The notes: generated by a model not told the origin, from the letters alone. Shown: positions 10,640 through 24,049, numbered from the stretch's first letter. The stretch: 64,000 nt of DNA from Chlorophyllum brunneum (GCA_963576785.1 OY756141.1:3100001-3164000); one strand, 5' to 3'. Made by a program: numbers and translations.

Positions 10640-13300
10640 AGAGAATGATGGCTTTGCGTCCGGTCTGAAAGAGCGAGGAAAGGGAAAGACGATAGATAGT
10701 ATGAAAAAAAAGAGAGAGAGAAAGGTAAGGTGAGGGTGGAGTCTGAATGAAGGAGGGTGGGGGACCAGCTAGCGGTTAAGAGTCCAGGGGTACTTTGCGG
10801 CGCATATATATTGTCCTTGGGTAACCAGCTCCGTCAAACATTCTCCGCCTCATCTGGTCGCTGTATCCTCGGCTTCAGATTGTCGGCCCGTCCTCCGCCA
10901 GGACATTCCTGCTGCTCACTACCTTCGGGTCTAGTCTGAGACGTTGATTGGTGATATATTCTGGCTATCTTGTAACAGCGTACGTCTGAATGATAGTAAT
11001 TTCTCACTGATCGGTCTCTTTCCTGCATATCAGTGCGTTTATTGAGCGCACGAGGTCGTGGTAGAGGTTGGAGTCTGGTTGGGGTGCGGTGATGTGCGGC
11101 TATTCTTAGCGCTTGACGGACGAGAATTTGACCATCTGCTGGTCGGTCATACCACTTCCTGATAGACTGTAACACAATCCAGTCCGTGCTGCGCACGCAC
11201 ATGCTTGGCAGGAAGGTAACATGGACGAAGCGAAAGCGAGCGGAGAGAGTCGACAAAAGTCGCCATGGTAGAGGATTTGTCAAGAATGACAAGGTGTGCG
11301 AAGACCCAAAAATGATGGCCCAGAAAACAAACTCTCAGCGCCTCCCAATGGTGCTCGGACACCACGAAGGTCACCCTCCGCCGGAGCTGAACCCACAGCG
11401 CGCGTAGGCCGTTTGTTCTGGATACTTCCCCCCAACTCTTTGTTTAAATCAACTGTCTGTACTTCTCGCTGCCGCACGATAAATCCTTCCCCTTCAACCA
11501 TGGAAAATTCGTGCGCCCCGACGCCTACTCGATGTTCCAGCTTCTGGTCCAACCAAGGTGTCTGTGGCGACTTCTATCCAAAATGGTCCCCTTACCCAGG
11601 TTCCGGTCTACTTCATCGTTCCCACCCGGGCCGGGGCTGGCTTCGCAAGGCGATTGCTGGCCATGGCTTGACTGGTTCCCTCCTATTGCAGTATGCGATG
11701 CGCAGGGTTGCCGCCGGGGCAGCGGAAGATTTTGACGACTTAAGCAGGTCCAGGTGAAGATGCAAACTGTTGTTCGGTCCTCCCTGCGCCTGCCCAGCAG
11801 GTCACGATAACGCTCGGCCCCTACTACTCTCTCCCACACACCTCGACTCCTGCGCCTTGATGCGCCTTTGCGCCGCTTTCAGCCGAGTCACAATGCCATT
11901 TTTGCGACATCACGACTTGCTGTGACTACGGCGGCTGAAGTACGTCACTTCGGATATAAGGTGGTTGTGGCGGCGTGAGTCAGAAATGACTTCCCCTCTT
12001 CAACACCACCATAGAATGAAACTGGTTACTCTTTGAGCCGCTGGCGTGGAGTGAAGCTGTCTGCCTCAAGGTCCGGTACACAAGGCGACGTTCAAGATGA
12101 CTTGAAGGTTATAAGACGAAGAAATGCCGCAACGTGCGGCAGAGATGTCCAGGATTGACTCGGGAACGCAAGCCTTAAGGAATTAGGTCTGCCCCAAGAC
12201 GGAACATCCAACGCCTAGCTTCAAGACGGAGACCTAAACTCGGACTGGGGAAAAGGGATAGCCTCCGTGCCTCGTATTCTCGAATGGATTTTAGGCTCCG
12301 TGTAGTGGCGAATAAAGTTCGAATAGGCCGAAGAGCAAAGGCGTGTGCGACTAGCCAGAGTGTGGATGCTCCACCCTAGAACAAAAAGCGTGTCAACATT
12401 AGGAGGGGCTCTAGAGACCAGTATGATCCAGACCTTGGCAGAATTACACATAATTGAACCTTTCCACTTCAAAACCTCATCGCTTGATAGCAATGGAGCC
12501 CAACGGCCAGACAAGTGGGCAGCGAAGATTTTGAGTCTTGGGTTCAGGTTTCTGAGGTTGAGTTCCCCAAGACCGACAACGCGACAATAAAGTAGCTCTT
12601 CAAGGTCTCCGAATACCAGTTTCCGGCTGCATATCGAAGCCCTGCCTATTTTTCCATCAGAGGACAGAGAGCGTACAAAGACTTTCTTTGCGTACCGATT
12701 TTAAGCGTCTTTGACCTCCTCTGGAGAAGAATTAATCGTCCTCTCTCTGCCCGTGAATGCTTATATCCTTCAACTACCCTGTTTTCGCCATGCGCTTGGG
12801 CGAACGAAGCGAGTGCCAGTGGTTGGCTTTAATTGGAGTAAATCCGTTGAGTGATATCGATGGATGGTCGTCCGGAGGCAAGATGAAGCCCTTGAAATAC
12901 GTCAGATATATGGAATTTATTGAGCTCGCGCCTGGTCGGATGTTTGTCTCCAAGTATATGTCGAAAGAAAGTCGTGGCTGAGGAAGAGAGGGACGAAATC
13001 GGTTCACCCCGAAACAGTCACATCCTCTCAATTTCAAATTTACTCTCACAAAATTCTTGCTCTCTTCTTCTCCGTTCCTAACACAAGCTTTCCAGCATTT
13101 GAGCACATCTATTGGCCGTGCCGCCACGAGACCTTTTGAAAACACCAATGGCAATGCAAATACGACGGAATCCCCAAACACGAACAATAAATTTCTACAC
13201 TATTCGCCCACTCGATTAGCGTCTTCCAGTACCCAACAGCCTTCTTATAACTACGGGAAGGCGTATAAAGGCGTCTGACACAGCCAGACCTTTTCTACCA
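10640..13300 (-). repeat. Upstream segment of unit A
   Basis: This segment is homologous, in inverted orientation, to 56.7-59.3 kb. Examples are the block at 12972-13050 (GTCGTGGCTGAGGAAGAGA) and the block around 12690-12720 that carries GTACCGATTTTAAGCGTC. It holds the conserved GGATATAAGG...GTGAGTCAG element at about 11953-11985. A purine-rich run (pyrimidine-rich on the X-coding strand) at 10700-10745 precedes the gene and suits a 5' UTR. Open frames such as 10834-11292 and 11296-11757 overlap on both strands and are not conserved as protein. Confidence 0.6.
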
Positions 13301-13429
13301 AACAGGCGCTTCGAGTCCTCTTATAACCTGGGTTTCGGTGGTGAGTAAGCCCATTCTCTTTCAGAGCTCCCGTGCCAGCGTTTTAGCGCTTAGCAGTCGC
13401 CTTTTTACCAAACAGCGAAAAAAGCATTT

Positions 13430-14340
13430 CTCTGGAGCTTGCGAACGCTTGGATTGTGTTCACGGTGTATCTTCAGCCACCGTCTGACAACGACCTGCAT
13501 CTTTTTTGGAACCCCAATCCCCAAGCTTTCCCATATGGACACGATCTTTCTGTCTGCAGGCGTGATACCTTGTTTTTGCCACAGCGTCGCAATGGATTAC
13601 AGAGCGCGCGTTACATTCAAGATCAGGCTCCAGGGTCATACCGGAAATCACCAGGATCTGATGGCGAAATGACTTTAATTTCGCCAACTGCCAGCTTGGT
13701 CCTCGTATTGCTATAGGCTTAGCGATAACCCTATTGACTGGTATCGTGAAAGTGCTAGTATTCAACTCATCGCGATGCGGATAGTCTTCTCAAATGACCG
13801 GACTATGATATTTGCCATGTTATGAACGAGGTTCTATCTCAAGTCGAGTTCAAAGACCAAGTAATCTAGTTCCCTCATCAGGTCATCCGAGGACTGTCTT
13901 CATACCTAAATTCGCCGCCAGTTCCTAGGCGGTTTGGCTCGTTGTGTTCAACTCGGCAATACAGACAACTCCCGCCACGAGATCGCTACAGCTGCGCAGC
14001 TAAATGTTTCTGTTCGCCTGAGGTTCTCGAACAGCTGAGCGAGTATTACGAGTCCTCTGCTAAATTTTGATCCCAGAAAACATGCAAGTTCTTGCCCGAC
14101 TAAAGACATCTGACATTACATTCGGTGTTACTACCATCTCGCGATTGCAGCAACGCCTTCAATGAACCCCTTTTCCTACATCGGTTGTCCTAGCTTTCCT
14201 GGACGCACAGGATTTTCTCTGCGTGCTGTTACGCACAGAGTCAAGGGATAGGATTGGACTAGTAGATAGTAAAATAGAACTTATATACATTGTGACGACG
14301 AGAACAAGATTCCTCCAATGAAAATCCCCAAAATTACCTA
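13430..14340 (+). pseudogene. 'EFK' segment of unit B (decayed coding region)
   Basis: The segment converges on copy B. Its translated pieces match those of unit F. AWIVFTVYLQPPSDNDL here corresponds to AWIGFMIYRRLPSSNHL there, and LPQRRNGLQSA corresponds to LPQLRNGLQSA. Further along, VEFKDQ corresponds to the EFK motif and MRIVFS to MRIVFG. Stops and frame changes break it, so no complete protein can be read. The function is unknown. Confidence 0.5.
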
Positions 14341-14399
14341 CGCCTAGCGTTATACGTTTTTTCCTACGCAAATAGCTCTCTCACTCCACCATCCCGATA

Positions 14400-15108
14400 T
14401 CACACAACTTCGACACGAGCGAGTCTCGGTACTCTTTCGGAATCAACCAATCGCCTAACAACGTTTCTTGCGATTCTTTTGAAAACCGTCACAACATGCT
14501 ATCGTTTTATCTGTCAGTACCAAGCCTAGGTAAGGAGAAGGAAGTGGTAATGCTCACTATGACAGAATCCCATATATATCGGGCGCCGCTACAGAGCGGA
14601 ACCCATACAGCGATGTGGGCGTCGGTAGCATTTCTCTCCATTGAACTAGCGCATGTTGTGAGACTTTCACATAGGCGAGGCAGCTGCACAAGCACCAAAA
14701 CGGTGTAAGAGTGATGAAAGCTTTAGTCATTGGAGTGAAGACTACCAGTCATGACAACACGTACCATCTGAACCCAAATTTCTCGTTCAATACCAGCATC
14801 TCCAAAACGCCCAAATCTCGACGAGAACTGTCAAGAGGTCGTGTCAGCTAACCTTACCGGGAGAACGAAGAGGAAAAAAGACTCACTACTGCATCAGGAG
14901 GGGGGAATACAAGTGTAACGGGTAACATTTCAGCCCGTAGAGCTCCGCCTCGATGGTGTGTTGTCTGATCGCCAGCGCGTAAGGCTGGTGGAGGACGACA
15001 AGGCTCATATCTCTGGGCGGAAAATGTCATAGTGTAAGGCCGAGATGGTCCAACGCCAGGTAGTTGATAGGCTAGAGAGTCGATTTCACCACAATCAATC
15101 GAAGACAT
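14400..15108 (-). CDS. Family X protein, copy B
   Basis: Exons 14887-15108, 14765-14827, 14558-14683 and 14400-14498 join in phase 0 into 169 residues. The start is MSSIDCGEIDSLAYQLPGVG, followed by the family core TMTFSAQRYEPCRPPPA. Exon 2 contains GIEREIWVQM. Exon 3 (126 nt) contains IAVWVPLCSGARYIWDSV. Exon 4 reads HVVTVFKRIARNVV...RVEVV. Exon 2 is two codons shorter than in C-E, and exon 4 has one extra codon. The closest copy is F, its mirror partner. The family is unknown and no localisation signal is visible. Probable promoter features are a TATA-like GGTATATATGCGC stretch near 15284-15296 and a CT-rich leader on the coding strand. Confidence 0.75.
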
Positions 15109-17930
15109 GAACGAAAATTGAAAGAGTTAGAGCAACGATAGAGAGGTAGGCAAAAGCGGGGAATAAAGGAATGTGAAGAGAGTGTGGAACCAAAGGGAGA
15201 GGGCGGAGAGGCCAAAAAGGAAGCGAATCCAATTAAAAGTTCGGTGCATGTACGTGAAGGCACGTTGTTGTCCTTTTTTGAGCTGGTATATATGCGCAAT
15301 GCCGCCGACCCTCGCAACGTCCTGAGTCACGACACCCCCGAATTTGCTAGCCGTAGATCGTTGTCGATCATCTAGCAAGATATCACATCAACTTGACTAT
15401 ACACCCAGGTCGGCCTCTCGCGATGACTAGCGTCAGCGATACTAAGGTTTTGGGCTGGAAAAAATCAAAAAGGGCTTGGATCGGTGACACAGCGCGCTTC
15501 ACGGGGGCAATTTGTCACTCTTCCAAGTTTGGGGGTGCGAAACTTCCCCGCACTTTGACTCCTGGTGTAAATGCCGCTCATAGCTCGGAGGATGTTGAGG
15601 ACTATTCTTAGGTCCCTGCGAACAAATACCCTCACGGTTCATCATCCCACCATATGATGGGTGATGAGCTTCGCCATCCTTTCGTAGAATTGAAGAACAA
15701 CAATGAAGAACGACGATGGGAAGAAGAGATGGGTCTCTTGGGTAAGATGTCGACAAACATGACTGGCTGGGGTGGGGCATGGTATGGCTGTCTCTAGGCG
15801 CGTAGTCGAAGGCGTGAACGTGGGCAAGCCCAAGCGATGATCAACGTTGAAGAACTTGAAGGCTGCAACATCCCTGGCAGGCAACACCTTCCTGACTGGC
15901 TCCCTCCCAAGCCCCCTTCCGTGGACAGTCTCCTCGATGTATCTTCCAAACCGGGTAGAGACACCAAGTGCCTCTCTACCCCCTTGCCTTTCACGATGGC
16001 TCCAGTCCCTCTCCCTCTCCCCCACCTCTGCGGCGGATGACCTGAACCACAACCAACTCACTCGTGCGTGTACCCGTGCGCAGCCGTCACCCGTCACCTA
16101 GACCATGACCCTGTCCTGCCCTTGAGGTCGGGATTGCTCCAGCAGCCTTCTCTCCACTGCCTATATCACGGCTTTCCCTTGCTTCTGCTACCTTTTCGGT
16201 CTCTTTTCATGGGTCTCCTTAGCAGAGAAACGCGCGACGAGTCGATAGGACTAGGGTGGCCAGGATGCGAGATCGGCCGGCAGCAGCATGCTCAGGCGCA
16301 CACAAAGGCTCATGTGCTCGCAGATAACGAAAACAACCTGTACCGCCGTGTACCGCCCTTGATGTCAATGAAGTGTCGATGGCTGCCTACCGACGTCCGA
16401 ATCACACAATGCTCGGGACCCGCCCTACTCCACCACCACTCCCACCACTCCCACATATCCCGCCACACCCGAGCCCTAGCACGCCATCCCGCCTCAAGCC
16501 GAGTCAGAATACCGCTTTCGCGACAATCAGGACATCTTGTGACCGTGGAACACGTTGCATAGCCGGATCGGATATAAGGAGCCCGAGTGATGTGAGTCAG
16601 CCTAACCTCCATACTATCAACCACCACCAAGGAATCAGACTGATTGTTGCATGAGATAGCTCCGTGGAGAGAAACAAGGTTGTCTGCTTCAAGACGGGGA
16701 ATTCAAGAGACGGCCTCAAGACAAGAGTTCAGTAGTCAAGTCCATTCGGATCAAAGCATCAAGATTTTGAGATAGATCTCCTCCGACTGAGTGACCTGAC
16801 GACAAGAATGATTCAAAAATTCGCGGATCCAACAAGGGCAAGACCTGAGTACTGCCCGCGGTTGGCCTCAGGACGAGCGCCAAGTTCGAAAACGACCCTG
16901 ACACGAAGCCACCGAAGGCCGTCCCACCATCCACAAAGCCAACGACGGGGATCGTACGCCAGTGGGAATTAAAAATGGTGAACAACGAATATGTGGGTAT
17001 GCGGATGGCCGAATCGAAGTTCCTCAGGCCATGGACAAACTGCCCGACGTCTAAGCTCCAAGACCCGAGAAAACCCTTCAGACAGCTCTATCGTCCAGGT
17101 TCTATACAGCGCGTGTGGGAATGCGTAGCGGATTAAATGGATTCGGTTTCTGCATCCTGACTGTCTCTCTGAGCAAGCAAAAGTGACCCGGGGTCATCGA
17201 AATGCAGTGATGATCGATTTCAAAAGCAAGATCGACTTGGGGTAAGACCACCAGCAATGGGGCGTTCTTGGTTTTGTCCTTCAAATCCCCCAACCAGGAA
17301 AGAAAATAAAACCCTGTTTGTCGGCTCATTAGAAGAAAGACAAGCGAGCCCGAGGATGAGTTGCGCACCTCGCTGAGTCAAACAAAAGCTGAACTTCGCC
17401 CGCAACCCCGGAAAAAATGGACTGCGTTTGTCTCTCCCTGCCAGTCATTTGTGGACTGAATGCTCCGGTGGTGTGAGAGCTTGTTAAAGTGTGGACTTGC
17501 GAGCCGAGTGTAGAGCGCGAGCGAATGGCCAGTTTTCTGCCACCGATTGTATTGTGACCGGGTCTGCCTTGAATATCTTCAGGAAGCTGGTCCGTGTGTC
17601 TTTTCCAACGACGTGCGAACGGGCACAGAGAGTAAGAAAGTAGACAGAGTGCGGTGGATGGGAGGCGGAGTGAAGGCTCTGTTTGGTCACGTTCGCAATT
17701 GCAAATATTCTTCCATGCCAACAAAATTGGACGCAGCTGCACCAGGGCTGGACAAATACAAGCCGTTGAATCGTACTCTTCCAAGCCTGTAGCCATCTAC
17801 GGCGGTGGCTGACGCTTTCAATTTTCACGGCCAACCCGCTCCTATGCTTAGAGCCTCCGCGTCTTCAACGTCTCAACGATGGTAGCACAGAAATGGTGCG
17901 CCTCGGCACAGGTCCCGACCCACTAACGTC
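15109..17930 (-). repeat. Upstream segment of unit B
   Basis: Repeat segment shared by units B-F. Reading away from the gene it contains the TATA-like site, the CATATG-centred dyad (15641-15667), a stretch that could encode a divergent peptide starting at 15837 (MINVEELEGCNIPGRQHL), the conserved block GGATATAAGG...GTGAGTCAG at 16569-16600, and a distal part encoding NIFRKLV-like pieces near 17.57 kb. Individual frames such as 16068-16562 are long but are not kept in the sister copies, so no gene is called. Confidence 0.6.
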
Positions 17931-17939
17931 CAACATGCG

Positions 17940-18620
17940 TCCAACCACAACGGACGACTCAAACACCCGTTATACAGGATGATAAGTCTCGTACTTCTCG
18001 GTCAATCGGTCAGACCCAAGTTCCGTTATCCAGGGCATTTCGCTCATTCCCTTGAGTCTGCAAGCTGCACCGCTGGTGGTGGATTCAACATCACATAATG
18101 AGAGAAGTGCGATAAATTCCACGGAACAAGCAGCTAGATTCATGTATTTATCCTTAGCCAACGACCCGCCTGGATCATGGACCCACATCCCGCTGCCAGC
18201 CAGTGTTTTCTCTCGGCCCTTCAACTGAGACGGGTGGGATAGGGGAACCCAGGGCTCAATCTTGGGCCTGTATCACGACTGAACGACCCTTCCAGCCGCC
18301 AACGAACTGGATACTGGTTTATTCGCTGCGTATACTAACTCCCCTAGACTTTTAAGACTCCTGGTCCAATATTTGCTCTGATGGATGTCAGTTCATTTGT
18401 TTCAACAACCACTCTGATGAGGCCCCCCACACACCACACTGTATCATTTCTAAGCCACCCAGTATTCGCATTATCGTGGACACACGAATACAATCGCCTC
18501 TGTCTGGTGAGTGCAAGCCTGGACGTTACAACGACAACATTTACTGATGCTGTCATGCGGAAGTGGGAAGTCTTTCCATGGATATTGCTCTACTAACAAC
18601 GGATTCCTCCCTCACCCCCA
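17940..18620 (+). pseudogene. 'Z' segment between units B and C (decayed coding region)
   Basis: The translation shows pieces shared with 45.0-45.8 kb and 51.2-51.9 kb. SHNER corresponds to SHNEK, and NICSDGCQFICFNNHSDEA corresponds to NIRPDSN...QLIYFKHFDET. Frames shift repeatedly. The order Z then NACHT relic then EFK is the same as in the other units. No known domain was recognised. Confidence 0.4.
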
Positions 18621-18744
18621 CCGTCCATGTTTGGACACAGCGATAAAGTCGCGGCTGCCGTGTTGGTGGGACATATAGCTCGGGTTCTAAAAATAGTGGT
18701 AATCACTCAGATCTCTGAGACACCAGAACGTCCCCCCATTCCAC

Positions 18745-19350
18745 CATCCTCGAGGGGCTCTCGCGTTTCATGCCTTCTCAATCAACGTCCAACGAAAATG
18801 GTCAAGATCAACTGGGGCTCGTGAGCGTGGAAGACCCAACCGGTTTCATCGTCAATCAACCTATCATGTTCGATAACCCGCAATTCTACTAAACGATCCA
18901 AAGCACCATTGTCAAGAGGACAACAGGTGTGGCAAATTCGTACCCAGAGACTTACCTGGCTGTTGGTAGCCGAGGAACGCCTCCTTCCTCACACATGACA
19001 AGACGCTGCGGTTGACTCGATTGCCCGCCACCCACCCCTTCGGTTACTCAGCAGCTCGCCAACGCATCGGATCTGTTATCGAGAAGTGACTCGACAATCG
19101 ACAGCGCCAGTGGAATATGATATGGTGCAGTGGCCTCGCTGGTGCGGGCAAATTTTTCGTAGCGCGAACATACACCAAGCTCTGTGTCAAGACATGCCGT
19201 CTCGACGCGTCCTAGGTCTCCTCTCATCAGAACAATCGGAATGACCGAGCACGGTTGTGCCAACCACCACATATCAACTGGCTGTGCATCTTCTTGATTA
19301 CCGACCCCTTCTCGCAAGCTGCATTGCCAACGATCCCATTCTCACCACTG
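18745..19350 (+). pseudogene. Truncated NACHT/STAND gene relic
   Basis: This is a degenerate copy of the first third of the NACHT gene at 28947-31375. The shared pieces are PSQSTSNENGQDQ, NQPIMFDNPQFY, then RHPP, a damaged P-loop region (GAGK-like) and TYQLAVHLLDYRPLLA ending CIANDP. Stop codons and frameshifts interrupt it, and the NTPase domain is cut off after the sensor region. It cannot encode a working NTPase. Confidence 0.75.
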
Positions 19351-19399
19351 TAAGTACGCTCTATCGAGCTTGACCCGTGCAAGCTTCGAACCACACTCA

Positions 19400-20340
19400 A
19401 CCCAAGTCAAGATTCCGAGTCTGAATCCCGTTTCCCCCCTACTCTTTCGACTTTGGGTTGGTACCCCGCGGAGGACAATGTTGATTGGGATGTATAACGT
19501 TGGACGTTGAATATCGAATAAAGGCACGGGAATTGGGTCACCCACTTGGTCATATCAGGGAGCAGTATCATTATCGTGGCGCCGCTACCCGAATCAGGCC
19601 TAGGGTCGTCCTGCGTCAACAAAACTCTTGCGGTCAATCAAACAGACCCCCCTCAGGTTCCAACTTGTCAGGGCGAGTTGGTCACGGTGGTCGAAACGTT
19701 CGAGGTCCCAGCGCCCAGTGTCAGGCGGACGACAGTAGTCGCGCTGCATGGTCTAAGTTGGACTAAGTTGAAGGGTTCGTTGAGAGTACCAAAACCTTCC
19801 TACCTGACGCCGAATTCAAGACCAAAGTATCAGGTTCTTCCTCTTGATATTATTGTCCCGGAACGTAGATTCGCCGCCGTTCCCCAGGTGGGTGGTTCAT
19901 GGTGAATTCAGAAAGACACATACCTTCCGTTACAGGATCGGTATAGTTACGCCCGATGTTCCTGCATTGGAAAACTCGAGGTACTGCCAACTTGAGGCCG
20001 ACTTAGGTCTCCTCGAATAGTCAAGCAAATCTCAAACCACGCCACTGATGCTATGCCTATGCCGAGGATTAACATGCAAGACCTCCTTGTCCAGACTCAA
20101 GACATTCGGTGACCCACTCGGTACTTCCGCCTCGCGATCTAGAGCAACTGTATTGCTGGCCTTTGCTCTCCTGACCATACAGGATTCCCCGGATACCGTC
20201 ATGCGCACTAAACCCAGTAACGAGGATTGGATTAGTAGATGGTAAGATAGGATTTATGTACACATATGTCGACGAGAACGAGATTCCTCCAATGAAAAAC
20301 CCATGAATTATGTTACCACCAATTTTTCCGGGAGTTATAC
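19400..20340 (+). pseudogene. 'EFK' segment of unit C
   Basis: It is homologous to 43.3-44.1, 49.6-50.6 and 55.5-56.6 kb. Diagnostic pieces are GAATRIRPRVVL (compare GVTARIRPRVVL in the D unit), the alternative-frame piece IIIVAPLPESGLGSS (compare HQIVAPLLETGPGSS in E) and DAEFKTKVSGSSS (compare EFKSKLSGSSS in F). The frame is broken at several points. It converges on copy C, and the 3' ends of the two meet near 20.3 kb. Confidence 0.5.
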
Positions 20341-20382
20341 GTGTCTTCTGCTGCTAGATCAAACTCGCGCACCATCCGCAAT

Positions 20383-21108
20383 TCACGTAACCTGAATACG
20401 GATCATGGGCACTCTTCCTGGACCAACCAATTGCCCAAAACCTCTCACAGTTCTCTTGAAAAGCGCAACGACATGCTACGATGGTTGTCAGCGTTGAACT
20501 AACAAGGAAAACAACAAAACCCACTATGGCGGAATTCCACATGTATCGGGCACCCCTGCGGAGTGGAACCCATACAGCAACAAGGCGGACGATCGAGTTT
20601 TTCATCATCGGTCTGGCGCGTTTTGAGAGATTCTCATACAGGCGGTGCAACTGCAGAAGTAGCACGTCAATGAAAGACAGTGGTAATGAGCGAGTATTAA
20701 CATGAGAGTGAAGAGTACCGGACGAACAAACACATACCTTCTGGGTCCACCCTTCTCGTTCGACAGCCGTACCCTTTCCATTCGAGCGCGCGAGTTTCGA
20801 CAGGAACTGCTCAGGGGTGGTGTCAGCCAACATCATCGAGAGAGCAAAGAGGAAAAGAAACTCACGACTGCATCGGGAGACGGGAATGCAAGTGCAGAAG
20901 ACAACACGGGCAACATTTCAGTCCGTAGAGGTTCGTCTACATCCTGAAGGATCAACCGCGTTGTTCGGTCACCAGCGCGTATTGCTAGTGGAGGGCGACG
21001 GGGCTCGTATCTCTGGGTCGAAAAAGTCATAGTGTAAGGTCGAGATGGTCCAACACCGGGGAGTTGGTGGGCTCCAGAGCCGATTGCACCACAATCAACT
21101 GAGGGCAT
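20383..21108 (-). CDS. Family X protein, copy C
   Basis: Exons 20866-21108, 20738-20806, 20525-20650 and 20383-20475 join in phase 0 into 176 residues. The start MPSVDCGAIGSGAHQLPGVG is chosen over an ATG 20 codons upstream because all sister copies begin here. Core: TMTFSTQRYEPRRPP. The exon 1 end is DVDEPLRTEMLP...PDAV. Exon 2 ends VEREGWTQK. Exon 3 reads LHRLYENLSKRARPMMKNS and contains VAVWVPLRRGARYMWNSA. Exon 4 reads HVVALFKR...RVPMIRIQVT. All introns are GT-AG and 50-90 nt long. The function is unknown. The closest copies are D and E. Confidence 0.77.
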
Positions 21109-24040
21109 GAAGCCAAAAATCCTCAGAAAACGAAGGACTGAGGTATTGGTAGGTGGAAAGGTAAGCAAAAACGGGGGGGCAAAAGAGTGTCAAGAGGTGT
21201 GGAATAAGAGAGAAGGGGGGTGGGGAGGCAAAAAGGAAGTAAATCCAATTAAGAGACCGGGGGTGTTATCCTTTTTTGAGTTGGTATATTTGTGCAATGC
21301 CGCCGACCCCCGCGACGTCCTGAGGTCACGACACCCCGAACTTGCTAACCGCAGATTGTTGTCGATACTCAAGCACGATATTACATCCAGTTGATTATGC
21401 GCCCAGGTAAACCCCTCATGATGGCCAGCCACAGCGATCCGAAAAATTGGAGGAGAAAAAATCCAAGGGGAACTTAATTTGTGACATAGCCTCTCTCGCG
21501 GCAGGCAATTTGTCACTCTTCCAAGTTTGGGGTGCGAAACTTTGCTCATGCTTTGGCTCCTGGTGTAAACGCTGTTCGTAGTCCAGAGGTCGACGACTAT
21601 TCTTAATGCCCTGAGAACAAAACCCCGGCCTATCCTCACGGTTCATCATCCCCATCATATGATGGACGATCCACCCTGTGCTTTTTCTCGACGCGCGTGG
21701 AACCGAAGAACAGAACGGAAACTGACGACGATGGGAGGAGGGGGGGTGTCCTGGCTAAGAACACCATTAAACACGGGGGAATAACGGAAAGGATCTGACC
21801 CGTACGACAGTCTTCGAATGTGTGGTCGAAGCACCGAACGAGAGCTACACCGAGCGATAGTTATGACGGAGTCGAAGACCACAATATGTCTGGCATGGTT
21901 GACAGTATCTTCCTGACTGACTCCCTCTCAAGGCCTCTCCCATGGACGTCTCCCCGGATGCACCCCCCAACGTCGATCGAAATACTGGGCACCCCCAACC
22001 GTTCTCTTGCCCCTCTCCTGCGGTCCCACTCGCCCTCCTTCCTCTCGTCCACCTGAAGTCTCCTGCAGAGGATGACCTTCTGGACCACTCCCGACCCACT
22101 CGCGCACATAACAATGTACAGTCACCATCCCAAACCATGACCCGGACAGTCTTCTGGTCCTTGGTTCCTCGTGAAGTTGAGATCACATCAGCAACCCCCC
22201 CCCCTGCTCCAGACGCGTGTATATCACGCGTGCTCAACGATACTCCTTGCTGGACGGCCGCTAGCTATTCTGGTCCCCCTTCGGACGTTCTTGTTGCGCA
22301 TCGTACTCTCTCCACATGCATCCCCGCCTCACCACCATCCTGCTTTGCCACTTTGCACCTTTGATAGAGAAGCGCCCAGCGAGTCAATAAGCTTGGGCTC
22401 GCCAGGCAGAATGAACCTCCAATACGCAGGTGTTCGAGAGCACAAAAAGCGCATGGACGCACACTCGCAGGAGGATGAAGGGCAACACGTACCGCCCTCG
22501 AAACCACTGAAACACGCTATGGCCGCCCATAACCGACACCCCGAGGCCCACCATGCTCGGGGCCAGCCCTGCCTTCGCCGCTCCCACATATCCCGCCACT
22601 CCCGACCCCAACCACACGCCCCCAGGCCGAGTCAGAATGCCGCTTTCGCGACAATCAACCCATCTTGTGACCGTGGAACACGTTGCATAGCCGGATCGGA
22701 TATAAGGAGCCCGAGTGATGTGAGTCAACCCAACCCCCCCAAATTGACAACCACCACCAAGGAATCAGACTGATTGTTGTATGGGATAGCTCCGTGGAGA
22801 GAAGCAAGGTTGTCTGCTTCAAGACGAAGGATTCAAGAGCCGGCCTCGAGAAATGGTCCAGCAATCAAGTCTACCCAGACCAAAGCATCAAGATCTGAGA
22901 TAGATCTCCTCCAACAGAGTGACCCGGCGACAAGGTTGACACAAAGTTTTCGAGGATAGATTCAACGAGTGCAAGACCTAGGCGCTGCCTGTGGTTGAGT
23001 CCACGACGAGCGCCAAGTTGGGAAACGACCCTGACACGCAGCCACCGAAGGTTGTCCTGCTCTACACAAAGTTAAAGACGCGGACTGTATGCCAGTGAGT
23101 AGAGGAAGTGGGTGTGTGTATGGCCAAACCGGAGTGCCCAGGACTTGGATCGACTACCCGACGCCAAAGTGCTCAGACTCGAGAAAAGTTGTTAGACAGC
23201 TGTTCCAGGTCTATAGAGCGCGTACGGGGATGCGTAACGGATTGAATGGAATCGATTTCTTTGTCCCTCTGAGCGAGCAAAAGCGACCCGGTTCATCAAA
23301 AAGGGGTGATGATCAACTTCAAGGGCAAGACGCCCAGCAGGAAAACGAGGAAATGCTTGTTGTTGTTCGTTGAAATCTACAATCAGGAAATAAAGCCATG
23401 CCCTGTTTACTGGCTCATTAGAAGAAAGCCAGGCGAGTCAAGGACATGAGTAACGCACCGATCGCGGTCAACCCAAGACTGAACCTTTTCAAAGAAAGCA
23501 CGCTATATTTCTCCCTTTCTCTCTACCAGCTACGTGTATATCAAGTGCTCTGGAGGGGCGGTAGCTCGCTAAAGCGTGGATTTCACAAGCGGATTGTAGA
23601 GCGCCATGAAAGGGGTGGGGTTTCGGCCATCACTCGTTGGGCGATTATGCCCGCTCTGCATAATTTCTGAAAGTTGGTCTGTGCGCCTTTTCCGACGCCA
23701 TGCGAGCGGTTGCAAAGAGCAAGAAAGTGGCGGGAGTACGGTGGATGAAAGAGAGGTCGTGTTTGTGCCAAGATGGTCACGCACCGCAATTTCAAACTCA
23801 TCCTCGTTCAACTTTTCATCCACTGCGCCTGCTACTCGTCGATTCAGCTACCATGCCAATAAATTCGCCGTAACTACTCCAGGATAAAAGTCGCGGAATC
23901 ATATTATTCTACGCTTGCAAAGCTCCTGGCGGGACGCGGAGAGGTCGCCCAACCTCATTTTTTCCGCACTTCTCAGAGTCTTGTTGCTCTGCGAAAAGCT
24001 GACGGTGCAAAGAGGCGCACTTCGACACAGGTTCCGACCC
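21109..24040 (-). repeat. Upstream segment of unit C
   Basis: The layout is the same as in unit B. It has a CT-rich leader, a TATA-like stretch near 21280-21292 (GGTATATTTGTGC), the dyad at 21644-21670 and the conserved GGATATAAGG...GTGAGTCA block at 22697-22727. It also has the LSASRRRIQE-encoding piece near 22800 and a distal part homologous to 46.1-46.4 and 51.9-52.4 kb. The 200-codon frame at 22171-22773 is not matched by equally long frames in the sister copies. Confidence 0.6.
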
Positions 24041-24049
24041 TTCAACCTT

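Noticed and set aside
10834..11757. Overlapping frames on both strands upstream of X copy A
   Set aside because: They overlap one another, and the mirror segment of unit G does not preserve them.
16068..16562. 164-codon plus-strand frame in the upstream segment of unit B
   Set aside because: A similar region is broken in C, D and E, and no domain is recognisable.
22171..22773. 200-codon plus-strand frame in the upstream segment of unit C
   Set aside because: The sister segments in units B, D, E and F do not keep an equally long frame, and the sequence is Pro/His/Arg-rich as expected from a GC-rich chance frame.
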